A DNA stretch of 64,000 bases from Phytophthora sp. 'mugwort'. Lineage: Eukaryota > Oomycota > Peronosporomycetes > Peronosporales > Peronosporaceae. Within the stretch, counting starts at the first letter, position 1. Each line of letters starts with the position of its first letter. A program made the position numbers and the translations under genes. Under the pieces are notes generated by a model. It saw nothing but the letters and a program-made list of their open reading frames with translations, made no database searches and was not told where the DNA came from. Below, one piece after another: positions 52,801 through 63,705 of this stretch. The stretch spans positions 7,564,001 to 7,628,000 of the forward strand of contig JAUCEF010000007.1 in assembly GCA_033558025.1 (NCBI GenBank), given 5' to 3'.

Positions 52801-55800
52801 TTAATAATGACATGTACGACCAGTAACACATACATAATGACATAACGACAAACAATGGTCAAGCTGTATTTGATTGGCGTCTGATACTATCGACGGTGCG
52901 CACATCCCAATAGCTTGATTTCCGGCGCAGGAACAGGATCTGGTCGAGAGCGTCACTGGGTGCAGGCTTTTGCGGTCGTGGACGAAGGCGACTTGGACCA
53001 TGCTAAAGACCCTCTCCATCATATTTGAGGTGGGTGGAACATAGCGGAGCAGAGCATACTGTTGCTCCTGCTTGGCAAGCCTGCGCCGTTTCTGCAGGCG
53101 CTTCACGAAGGACCCCTCGTCTTCGCCATCAGCTGGAGGACACGGTGTAGCCCCATCAGAAACGGGCGCAGGGCTGCCTTTTCCGCCCGCGTCATAGTCT
53201 TACCACGCAACACACGAACACAGCCAGACTCGAAGTCTGGGCTGTGGATGATGTCAGCTCGTGGCCCTGTAAAAACCCAATACAATCGTTAGCTTGCCTT
53301 TCTAAAGCTCGTATCGCACACACTTGACTTACCTAGATAGGCTGCGTATTGAGACTTGGCAGCAATAAGTCCGTCGAGTCATTCGCGAGCGTCCAGTACG
53401 TCGACATCGGTTCCTTGAAGAGCCTTCGAAACGGACTCCACATCCTTCAGCTTTATGTGGAGAGCACACAGGCGCCGGTTGCAGGCGGGAGATGGAGGCA
53501 AGTCTGCAAGGTCATCATCCTCCTTGTCCAGGTGCTCCAGCAGCTTAAAGTATCGGTGCAGCAGCATCATGAACGTAGACCTCCACCAGGTTCTTGACGA
53601 ATTAGGGGTCGAAGGGAAATTTTAAGCCTAAACGTAAAAAATAATCGTAATAATAGGGTAAACGGCACAAATATTAGCAACATAGCATAAAAGTGCACAG
53701 AATAGAGAAAGGAGTACCGTAGTTTAGCCAATTGAGTCAGCGTCCGTAGCTTTATCATCAGTGCCTGCACTTGAGCAAGGTCGTCCTCGTGCTCTTGTAG
53801 TTGCTGTTGCACCGCGAGGTTGGGTCGGTGTGAATCACACCCCACCAGCGGGACGCCAACTAGGGTAGCAAGACGTTGGTTGACGCTGCAATTGTCACCT
53901 ACGATAAAGGCACAATGCTGCAACTGCTTGCCAAAGTCGCGCGGTAGCATATTAGCTAGGAACTCCCTGTGCGCGACGGCAGAAAGTCGTCGTCGGGCTC
54001 GTTCAAGAGAGGGGCCATGCATAGCAGCAGGGTCTTCACCTTGCCGTTAACTTCGTTGCAAGCGAATACAGCCAGATAGTGCTCGGACAAATGGGTCCAT
54101 CTATCAAGGATGATACCAAAAATGTCCGGCATTTCGGAGCAATAGACCTCTTCACTGCTAGCACGTCCCCTTCCATCGTGGCCCGCAAGGTCTCCACGCA
54201 GATTGGGTCCAGCGTCGTGTAGCTAAATTACAATATAACACAGACTACCGTATAAATGGATTGAGTGAGACAGACGGATCGAGTGCGACGCTCGTAAAAA
54301 CCACAGATGCTTAGTAAAAAAAGGACAACATACACAAACATAGAGATGACATCCCATCCGGATCAGCATTGTATTTAAGTGTTTTTATATCTGTAGAATG
54401 CACGACAGGATAATTTACATCAGATACGTCTTGAACTGGAAACATACCATCTTGGTCACGCGGCCCAAACGGAGTGATCCAGCCCTAATAAAACCCTTCC
54501 TAATTGTTTTCTCAGAAACATTTCGTCACGCTTCACTTACGAACCGCGACAAAAGCGCTCGCCTTTCATCAGGAGCGCTTGGAAACGGGTTCGATTCGTG
54601 GTATTCCTCGTACTGGCACTGTACTTACATAGTAAGGGTCCGATGCGAATGCGGATGCACACAAACTATTATCACGTACCAGATGTGGTCTTTGAACGGC
54701 TTCATGACAGCGACATCCATGGGTTGGCAAATTCCAGTGATGCCGGGCGGCACGAACTCCACTTATGTGCAACTGTGTTCTTGTAGTTCATGGCGAACTG
54801 TATCCATCTTATGCACCTTCAAACTATCGAGAATAAGGAGGCGACAGGAATTGACACTTGGCTTCCAGATCTAACAGCAAATACCAAAATTTGTAAATAT
54901 CAACAACAAATATTTTCTCCCCAGAAAATAACTTACTCTGTCAATCGACTCCAGCATTACGGCATCATCGCACCATGCTTTCTTCTGCGCCGTGTGCAGG
55001 ACGTTGTCGGATCCGAATTGCGGGTTCCATACCTTGTGCGAGACTGGTCCCCCCCGGGCACACCCGCAAAAACAATAAGCGGGGGCAGTTTCTCACCCGT
55101 CGCAGATGCGGCCAAAACACAGAGGCCCGAAACCCATTGATTTCGCACCTGAACATTAATAACAAAAGCGATTAGTGCTATCCCGATAAATAGAATACGT
55201 TAGTATGTTTACCTTGAACCATATTAATGGTTGGGTTGCCGACGAAGTCCATAGTGGTTATACCCACCATATCGATAAACACAGCCGTTTAATCCATGTT
55301 GAAGACGGAAGCCATCTTGCCTGGCCCACTCTCTCCAGACAGAATGCCATTTTCTTCAATCGTGTGTTGATTAGACTGCGTAAAAACATCTGCATTGCTG
55401 AAATGCGCGCGAGGGAGGGATGTCAAAGCGAAGAGTGCTGGAAGTTGACTAGCGCCACACCAACAATAGTTTTTACGGCGTAAATATTCGGTTAGGATTT
55501 GCACAGGAGCAGAAGTTTTTACCACTGTCTCACTCAATCCGATTTATACGGTATTAATAACTGACCATAAAACAGAATTATAAAACGAGTGATTAACGTA
55601 CCGTCTCGTTGTGCGATTCACTCAAAACGAGAGGGGCAAGTTGCTCGTAATGATCCAAAGCAGCCACCCGTACAGCGTATCCGAGGTCTTGCGGACGTAG
55701 TTTAGCAGGGACCCCGTCTCGGCCGTCATACCCTCAAGCATTTCCGCCTCGAAGTTGGGGTGCTCACGTCTTACGTGCTGCATCAGATTGGTCAGCCCGT

Positions 55801-55952
55801 TGAGACGGGTTGGCTTTCGAACCGTGCCGCAACGACACCCGAAGTATCCGAGGATAACTTCGTCGTCGTCGTCACGTCACGTTTGGAAGTAAAACCGAGT
55901 GACTTGGGCAGAGGTGAAGGTTAGGAGGGCGGGGCGCGTAACGAAGACCATG
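52801..55952 (-). pseudogene. BED-hAT transposase (copy 4) with introns, split by a pogo element
   Basis: The minus strand begins MVFVTRPALLTFTSAQVTRF (55952), with an in-frame TGA soon after, then BED finger EVILGYFGCRCGTVRKPTRL with NLMQHVRREHPNFEAEMLEG and YGWLLWIITSNLPL (about 55870-55630). A GTACGT donor near 55600 is separated from its TTTAG acceptor near 54225 by an inserted element. It resumes TTLDPICVETLRATMEGDVL, then FIVGDNCSVNQRLATLVGVP with LVGCDSHRPNLAVQ (53910-53800), a second intron, FKLLEHLDKEDDDLADL, SPDFESGCVRVLRGKTMTRA and the dimerisation end YALLRYVPPTSNMMERVFSM (about 53000). The gene is interrupted by stops and an insertion. Confidence 0.85.
54248..55551 (-). mobile_element. 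pogo/Tigger-like element, 1304 bp, with TIRs and TA duplication
   Basis: The ends are inverted repeats: the left end reads CCGTATAAAT then GGATTGAGTGAGACAG; the right end is its reverse complement with one extra base. A TA dinucleotide flanks each side (54246-54247 and 55552-55553), as expected for Tc1/mariner/pogo insertion. Inside, the minus strand holds a transposase relic: FNMD-stop-TAVFIDMVG (first Asp box with a TAA), ITTMDFVGNPTINMVQG, AASATGEKLPPLIVFAGVPG, and FVPPGITGICQPMDVAVMKP with FKDHIW. The N-terminal DNA-binding part is largely absent, so it is non-autonomous. Confidence 0.9.
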
Positions 55953-56438
55953 GCGGAGGTGCTGGTTGGGCGGAGGAGGTGTGGTGGAGTGTAAAATGGA
56001 AAATGAGAGCTACATACTCCAAGATATGCTGGGGGGGGGGGGGTGCCAAAGCTAAACGGTTTGTCTAGGAGACGACAACAAACCTGATGAATACATTATG
56101 ACATTCGAAGGTACCCAACAAACATTATGGCATGTGGTAGGCTTGTTCACATATGATGTACGAAATGTTATTATGACCATGTTAAAATCGGCAGCCTTGC
56201 TCCGCGGGCTACTAGCATATGTTGCCTTTTTGTAGCAAGCGTGCGGAGCTGATACTCGGGGATGCGGTTTTTATCGCTGACAGGTCCGTAGATGCTTAAG
56301 AAAGTCTGCTGTCGGCCTGATGCCACCGTTTGGAACCCGACATTTTTGCCTTATTACAGAACATTCCACAAACGGATAGAAATAAATGCACAAAGAAACC
56401 AGTTAATGGAATTTCTAAATCTTAAAAATGCAAAACGA
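55953..56438. other. Boundary between the transposon block and gene island 3
   Basis: Contains a 13-base G tract (56031-56043) and the leader of the RRM/L7Ae gene. The frame of that gene is open back to ATG 56292 (MLKKVCCRPDATVWNPTF), which could be an alternative start. Confidence 0.5.
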
Positions 56439-57847
56439 ATGTCACGCCGACCAGGAACTGCGTCGTCTTCGACAACTGCAAGGAGGAACCCACAGACTCT
56501 CGACGCCTATGTGCAATCTGCAATTGATGCCAACAGAGCAGCCACTCCATCAGCACCGAAAAGATCTCGTAGAAAGCTTAAAAGGCAGCCGCAGCAGGTC
56601 TCCATCCCGTTGCCACCCACTCTCCCAGCCAAACCTACCGTGCCACTAGTGCCACCGGCTCCTGAAAAGCCTAAACGACGCAAACGCAAAACGAACTGGA
56701 AAAACACCGTCCTGAAAAATCGAAAAGGTTCGAAAATTCGAGTTCGGGGATTGGTGACGGCCGAAGAGCTGCAAGATGAAGACGAGGTGAAGGAGGTCCA
56801 GGAGGAGGTTCGAGCGGATTTTGGTCGTTTCGGAGAGTTGAGCGACGTTGAAATTGTCCGAGAAGAAGACACAAAATGTGATCAATTGGTTGGGGATGTG
56901 ATTGTCACGTTCCAAGATGCGGAGAACGCAGTTTTGGTTTTCGGGGCCTACGACGGGAAAGTGTTTGGTGGGAAGACAGTGCTGTGTATGTGGGAGGCAC
57001 AGAGTGATAGAGAAAAGAGTTCCGTTGTGGTAGTCAACGGGTTGGTCACGTTAGAAGAGCTGGAGGACCCGGATGAAGTAGCTGATGTCAAGGAAGAAAT
57101 GAGGCAGATCTTCAGTAAGCATGGAGAAGTGACGAAGTTGCGGTTGAGTGAGACCATAGGGGAAGTTTCAGTGACTTTCAGAGATGAAAAGGATGTCGAC
57201 AAGGTAGTACAAGCCATGAATGGATCGCGATATGGCGGTCGAGTCGTGATGGCACAGCGAAAATCTCCGACAAGAGAGGGTCATGCTGGCATTGAGAGAG
57301 CGAAGACTCAAGCCGAAGTGGAGCCGAAACGCGTTGCTACTCCTATCGTCCAGGTACGCAAGCATTCGTATTTTGCCACGAAGGTAAACAATCTCCTAAC
57401 CGAATTGTGCTGAAGTCGACAGAGTCGCCTGAGTTATTGGGTCTTGTTAGCTCCTTCCTGAAGCGACTAGCTGCTCTGCAGGTAAGCGGAGTGCTACGAG
57501 ACGCAACATGTTTTAATTAAAAAAAAAACTACTCAGCTAGCTACACTAACTCCAAGGTCGTGTGCGTGTCCTAGGAACGCGCATATACTCAGAAAAAAGG
57601 CAGCAAACGGTCTCGTCGTCTCGTCCTCGGGATGCACGAGGTACGGCGAGGACTTACATGCAACAAAATTGTGTTGCTTGTCATTGCTACAGACTTGGAC
57701 GCGTGTAAAGAGGTTGAAGAGAAGTACGTCGAGTTAGTGGCAATTGCGAAAGAGCACGAAATCCCCATTCTCGCTCCAATGAATAGGTGGGAAGACTTTG
57801 TATCTGGAAATGTGTCTACAGTTTGTGAGCTGATGGGATCATCTTGA
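56439..57847 (+). CDS. Tandem RRM (UHM-like) plus L7Ae/SBP2-like RNA-binding protein, 3 exons
   Basis: Exons 56439-57353, 57416-57481, 57575-57847 keep phase 0 throughout and give 417 residues; starting at ATG 56292 would add 49. A Pro/Lys-rich N-terminus (KPKRRKRKTNWKN) precedes RRM1 (about 97-185: KIRVRGLVTAEELQDEDEVK, VIVTFQDAENAVLVF) and RRM2 (about 193-275: VVVVNGLVTLEELEDPDEVA, VSVTFRDEKDVDKVV). Both have the long acidic helix 1 of U2AF-homology RRMs. Exon 3 encodes an L7Ae fold: SKRSRRLVLGMHEVRRGLTC, NKIVLLVIATDLDACKEVEE, EIPILAPMNRWEDFVSG. RRLVLGMHEV resembles the start of the SECIS-binding protein 2 RNA-binding domain. Role is inferred: kink-turn/SECIS RNA binding or splicing. It is convergent with the CMTR1-like gene. 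Confidence 0.75.
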
Positions 57848-58014
57848 TTCAATGTATTTATTAATTAGACGGAAGCTAGGGAGGGTGCTGCAAAAGAAGG
57901 TGCGAGTAAGTTGTGTTGGAGTGTATTCTGTCGACGGCGCGAACGATCTCTTCCAGCAGATTCTGCACGTGATGAACGAATAACTCTAGATTGAGTATCC
58001 CGCGTATGGCTTTA

Positions 58015-59536
58015 CTACGCAGGTCCATGGTGAGGAATTCTGCCGAGCTGCCAGCATTGATAATACTGTCTGGGGTCAATGGCATCCTCTTCTTGTCGTG
58101 TTTTCCTCTTGTTTTTGCTGTCTGCACATTCGTTAAGGCGTCTACATGCTTGAAGCTGGCTCTTGGCAATAGCCTCGTTCACCAGTGTCATATACTGGAG
58201 AAACCCCACATCTTCACGCATAGGTGTGTTATCCTGCAAGAAATGTAACTGGAAGGTGGTGCTGGTGTCGTTGCAGCTTTGAGCAAGACGGTCTTCTAGG
58301 ACCTTGGCAAGTCTTGACGTAGGATGTCCCGCATGTAGTCCTCGCGCTACAATATATCGCTCCGAGCTGGCAGGGCGACTAGTCTGCAGCAAAAATGTTC
58401 AGCGCGTTAGATTATTAATATCTATAATTTTACTTAAATGTAAGCGAAAAAAAACGAAATAGTCGGGCGTACGATGGGTTTCACGACTGCAAAGTGTTCG
58501 AAACATCTGTGGAAAATCCAGCAAAGCTCCAGCATCGATGGTGTCGCCAATTCGAACGTCTTGCAGACAAAATCTCCACCAACCCGAAGCACCGCGAACA
58601 TGGCGAGAACCTCCGCCAAGACCAATCTGGTCACCATCGATTCCTACGTGACAGCAACCACATTATCATCATGCCTTTTTACATTAAAAATCCAAAAAAG
58701 TAGCTTTTCCAAACCTGATCCGACTGCGAGCGAGCGTCGAGAAAGCCACCGTCTGCCACAGCCAAGTCCACTCCGTTTGGATATTCTTTCCGTACGACGT
58801 CACGGAAGCTGTGGATATTTGCAAGTGAGTAGATGTTTCCCGTTCCATCCTCGCCATAGCAGATCTTGAACACATTGTGGAACTTTGAGGGCAGTCTCCA
58901 GTCACAATCGTTTGCTGCCTGTTTGAGTGTGATACCGTAGCCACGCACGCATTGAGCACGTTCTTCTCCACTTGTTCTCCACAACAAATACTCGGAAAAT
59001 CCGCCGGGGCCTCCACAAATATCCGCAAAGCTGAATGCTTGTTTGTGTCGAGTTGTCCACTGGAAAAGATAATTCAAGGTCACGAGCTTCATAGCTGACC
59101 GGTTCAAGAACCGATGTCGTCCCAGCGTCTCGAACGCATTCGTCGCAGCGCGAGCCCTTACAAACTGCGAGTTCTCCAAAGTGCCAAACTTGTTTTTTTC
59201 CTGCTTAAGTTCTTGTAGCAGTGCGGCGTACGGCACTGAGTTGAGTTTGCTGTCTGGTTCGCTGTCTTTCGTCGCGTTCTCATTCAACGCAGCTTCAAAT
59301 GAAGTCTCAGTATTGTCCTTCGTCTTGCCCAAAAGATACAGTACTCCATAGGGACCTTCCTCGACGCTGCCGACTGGGAACTCCGAACGCTTGTCCACCA
59401 GCTCCGTGCCGGGAGTTAACTGCGGTAACACATCAGTCTTCTTGCTCTTCACGTACGTCACGCGGTGTCGGTCACGATAAGCCCGTCCAAACGACGTGAA
59501 GCCCATGGCCGCCATCATGTCCTCGTCACCATTCAT
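58015..59536 (-). CDS. Cap-specific mRNA 2'-O-methyltransferase 1-like (CMTR1, FtsJ type), 3 exons
   Basis: Exons 59536-58715, 58643-58473, 58383-58015 keep phase 0 and give 453 residues. The Rossmann core carries FLNRSAMKLVTLNYLFQW (catalytic Lys of the K-D-K-E set), FADICGGPGGFSEYLLWRTS (SAM loop), GYGITLKQAANDCDW, VDLAVADGGF (Asp), then in exon 2 MFAVLRVGGDFVCKTFELAT (Lys) and FEHFAVVKPI, and in exon 3 TSRPASSERYIVARGL (Glu region). The enzyme methylates the 2'-OH of the first mRNA nucleotide (cap 1) in the nucleus. The animal protein is about twice as long; the guanylyltransferase-like and WW parts are absent, and the product ends QYYQCWQLGRIPHHGPA. Confidence 0.92.
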
Positions 59537-59853
59537 TTTTATCTGTTGTGACAGTCGAGAGAGGGCACATCCACATACAAAGACGTTGTGGAGAGTACCA
59601 TCGACTATATTATACCGACTACTGAGTACGAATCTATTGGCGCTGGGGCGTGTCGTGCGTGCCTTTCTCGCCCTTCACCCACGTCCACTAAACACTTCCG
59701 AAAACACGCAAAACTCACTAAAGCAGAAGCAAAAAGATACAACTTGCCAGTAGCAATGCCGAGCAAAGCAGACAGGAGGGGGGCACCAAGAGCAGCTTTC
59801 GGCAGCTTTCGGCAGCATCCAACGCATCTCTCGCGCTCTCTACTGCTAGGTGT
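59537..59853. other. Intergenic between two minus-strand genes
   Basis: The promoter/leader of the CMTR1-like gene and the 3' end region of the myotubularin gene. A short tandem GCAGCTTTCG repeat lies at about 59793-59816. Nothing else is seen. Confidence 0.5.
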
Positions 59854-62800
59854 TTACGAGTGAGGAGAACCATTGTCACTACTGCCACCTCCACCCGTCC
59901 CGTTACAGCAGCTAGCGGGCGGATTCGCGTTGCCATTGGAGGCAACGCTTGTGCCTCGCACGACACGGTGCAGCACCGAATCCAGCTCGGCCTCCAGCTG
60001 TAGCTCACGCGCGACACTCTCGCTAAGCAGCTGCTCCAAGTACTTGATGCGGCTCTGGTCAGGTGCCAACAACAACGCTTCACGTATGGTACGACCCTGT
60101 GCGCGCTGGCGAGTGCGCTCCTCAGCTCTACGATGATACCGATCCAGCACACCAGTCTCCAGTGCAAATCTGTTCTCGGCGGACGCTGAACTCTCCGAAT
60201 CCGCCTCGCTGGTTGCTGGCGTCGTCATGTTCAGTTCGTCTGCTGTCAAAGTGGATGAGCCATCGTATCGTGCCGTCACACTCGGTGAAATCTCGAAGTC
60301 GTCGTCGTCGCTCATGTCCGAGCAGTCCGACAGCGTCTTTGACCGGAACTCGTCGTAGTCGTGAATCACGTCAATATCTAGTTCCACCTTGTCTTCGTCA
60401 ATATCGCCGCCAATAGGCATCACTGATGGCGAATCAAGTACACTAGCGCCACGCGGGCTTTCGTCTTCATCGTAGTCGTGTCCGGATGCGTCCTCGTCGT
60501 GTTTCTCCACCGGGTCCATGTATTCCATGTAGTCTGGATGGCTTTCCGGATCCCACCGGAAGAACATGCCATCCCACAGTACAACACGCTTAAGGTTTGC
60601 ACGAGGGTACAGCACACGGTTTGTCGGTCGATACAACGGGTTCTTGTAAGGTCCTGGGTTCTCTAGCACGGGTGTCCACACAGATTCGGTGCGCTCCCAC
60701 ACCTTGTCCAGCACGCGTTCGCGCTCGGAATTGTACAAGAACGTACCGTACAAGCCAGAGATCAGCGAGTCCGAAATGTGCAGCAAGAACTTCTCATTAA
60801 ACTCGAAGCACGTCGGGAATTGCCGCGTCATCTGCCACACGCAGTCCAGGAACTGCAGCATGACTGGAGATCGTTCGTTTGGCTGATCGGTAATGTCCTT
60901 GCCCACCCCAATCCGATCTGCAAACTTGTGTCCAAATGAGCACCATTCCTTTTCGACGAGGCTGGCAAAGCCACGGATGGAACGGTAGAACGGGTCCAGA
61001 ATGAGCTGTGCCAGAGCCACAAGCTGCGGGGTGCGGTCCCAGCCGTCACTGCAGTGTACCAGCACCGACGCGCCGTCTTCATGGAGCACTTCTGCTACTC
61101 TACGAGCACCCGATAGCACACGCATCACGTGCTTTAACCACCTCGTGTCTGCACAAACAACGCAACATAGCACACCATGAGCTTATCCGTAATCAGGAAC
61201 AACTGCAAAAATACATCGATTTTGCTTACTCTCGAGACGGTTGTGGTAATGCTTGTCGCCATCTTCGACGCTGCTAGGACTAACAAGGGCTACATCGATA
61301 AATATTGAAAATGTGTAAGTCTCAACATATCACCCCAAAATCACTCAAAACTTGCAAACTTACACTTCAATGCATCCAACGACTCGCGCATCTTGTGAAT
61401 ATTGGCAATGCCCATAAATTCAATCGTTGCGTTGTCGTAATGTTGCGAATTCTCCACACCTGCAGATACAACCAGGAAAAAAGGTCAGCAACCGTGTAAA
61501 ATCCTACTGCAAAGATGCTACGCTCGTACCTTTTCCTTTTAACCGGTTTCCCTTCGTGGCGATGGGTTTGCGCGCGTCAATAATGTGAAGAGGAGGCGAC
61601 ATGTTGGAGCTGTTTTTGTTGGCTGAGTCGCGATACGCGCGCAGAAGTATCCGGTCAGGCTCGGATCGGTTGCCTGCCATGCCGTAATTCGGCTGGCTGG
61701 AGCGAGATAACACGCTTTTGTTCACAGGATGGCGCCACACGACGACAGGCAGGCGGGCGCGTGAGCGGAAGCGTGCCGACTGGACGAGCTGCTCTTCAGA
61801 CATAAGCGACGGAACCACCATCAGCTGCGGGTACGTGGGGCTGAACCGGAACTTTGAATTCTTCAGCAGTCGCCACGTGATCACACCCTCTTCTTCTGGC
61901 AGCTTCTTGGCCGAGAGGAACCCAAGACGCTGGTACTCAGCAAACGGCGAGTAGACAAACCACCCATTGTGTTTTTCAGGGAGAGGAGCTCCACGCTGCT
62001 TCGCCTTCTCCGTGTGATAGTCAAAGGCAAACAGTGCACCAATCATATTTGGCGGCTTCATGCGCAGCGTAAGCAGGTTAAGCCACCGAAAGTCCGGCGT
62101 TGACGGTAGTTGATCATAACCCTTTTTCCTCGAGTACGCGTCATGCATTGCAAGCCGCAGCGTACGCAGATCCTTGCACGTGATGAGAAGCATGAGACCA
62201 TCGCGCGTAATCAAGTCAATCGCAGCAAGCGGGAGCTCAAAGGAGCCGAACTTCCACGAGGCGTCGTACGGCACGAAAGTGATGCGATATGACGTGATCT
62301 TCAGCACTCCTTGCACCGCGCGGTCACTCTGTGACATCACCACCAGGTTCGTCACACGTTGCACGTGTTCCAGCACCGACTCGCCCGGTAGCAGCTGGAA
62401 GTGGTCGCTCACCATCGAGTCCCGGAGTTTTGAGCGCTCGAACGTGCTGCTAACTGTGGACGCCGCCTCGTCGATAATCTCCGTCGGTGCTCGCGACGGT
62501 GTGGCCGCTGTCGCCGTCTTCTTATTAATCATAACTTTGCCCTGTTCCAGCGCCTGAACGAAGTTGGCACGGTCTTCTGTGCTGTAGAAGGTGATTTTTT
62601 TATTCACACTCGCGTTGCCCGTCTGGATCTTGAGCTGCATGCCCAGTCTTGACTGAGGCTTGGCCGTCACTGCGGCGCAACTGTACTCCTCACGCTGGTC
62701 ATGGGCCGATAGAAAGTAAAGCATGCGTTCGTCCACGTCCACCTGCAGTTGAATACTGGCACGCTTGCTGCCGAGTTTCTCGAGCACACTGTCGCTCTTC

Positions 62801-63705
62801 TTCACTGTAAAGGTAAAGAGCGTCACCTCAGACAATGGCGCCGCGTTGCGGTTGAAGCCAAAGACGTTGCTACTGTGCGTTGACCGGCTGCGTCCGTTCT
62901 CGACCAGAAAATTGTTTGAGTCGCTCAGTGTATCCATCGCTCGCACGCCCCCCGAGCCAAAGTGCGTGGAGCGGTCGTAGAAGCTGTTGCTCTGCGTCAT
63001 GCTGGAATAACTGCCCAGCGAGCTCCTGCCCACGGCCATGTCGGGGCGAGGAATCTCCATGTTGTATCGGGGGCTCGCTCTGGCTTCCATGCTGGTCGCG
63101 TCCGTCGTGTCGATTATGAGTTCCGCCCTGGAGCTGGGCGGTGCCGTGGACGTCCACTTGTTCTCGTTCGGGGGGCTCTGTGACCCCGTAGATAGGAATT
63201 TGCCAGACGAAATGTCGTGCGAAGCCTGCGTCGAGATTTTCCTCCGTGTAGACGTCCTGGCGCGTGGAGGACTGCTGCTGAGGCCCTGGGAGGAGGAGAA
63301 ATTGGTGGAGGACCTAGAAATCTGACGCGAGGGCATCGACACACTCGCTGAGAGGCCCTTGGCCTGGCTGGGGGTCGGCGGGGACTCGCCTTCCTCACTT
63401 GGCAGCTTGCCAATGAGCTTCCAGACATTCGTAGTGGCCTGGCCGGCCTGCGCCAGGTTCTTCTCGGCCATTAGCAGCTTGTCCAGTGTGGCTGAGTCCA
63501 TCGTGGACTGACGCTGAGCCAGGTAGGCCTCGTCCTGGTCGGCGGCGGGGCTCTCCGTCGTCGTGGACGCCGGCATGCGCATAAGCTTCTTGGCGAATGC
63601 TCGAAGGGGGTTCGCGGGAAGACGCGGGGCGCTGGCTTGTAGCGCTACTTCAGACAAAACGCCGTCCGGTCGAGGAAGCGGCGGCAGCCAATCAGTGACG
63701 AGCAC
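59854..63705 (-). CDS. Myotubularin-family phosphoinositide 3-phosphatase with long N-terminus, 4 exons
   Basis: Exons 63705-61530, 61459-61366, 61273-61230, 61148-59854 keep phase and give 1202 residues; the acceptor of exon 3 could be three bases away. Residues 1-280 are disordered, Ser-rich. A PH-like region lies at about 287-390 (LFTFTVKKSDSVLEKLGSKR, KKITFYSTEDRANFVQALEQ). The GRAM domain is about 438-505 (LLPGESVLEHVQRVTNLVVM, GVLKITSYRITFVPYDASWK). The phosphatase domain has RFSPTYPQLMVVPSLMSEEQ, LPVVVWRHPVNKSVLSRSSQ, YDNATIEFMGIANIHKMRES and VLVHCSDGWDRTPQLVALAQ with the C-x5-R loop (Cys near 801, intact D and R), so it should be active on PI3P/PI(3,5)P2 at endosomes. A coiled coil ends the protein (IKYLEQLLSESVARELQLEA). 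Confidence 0.92.
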
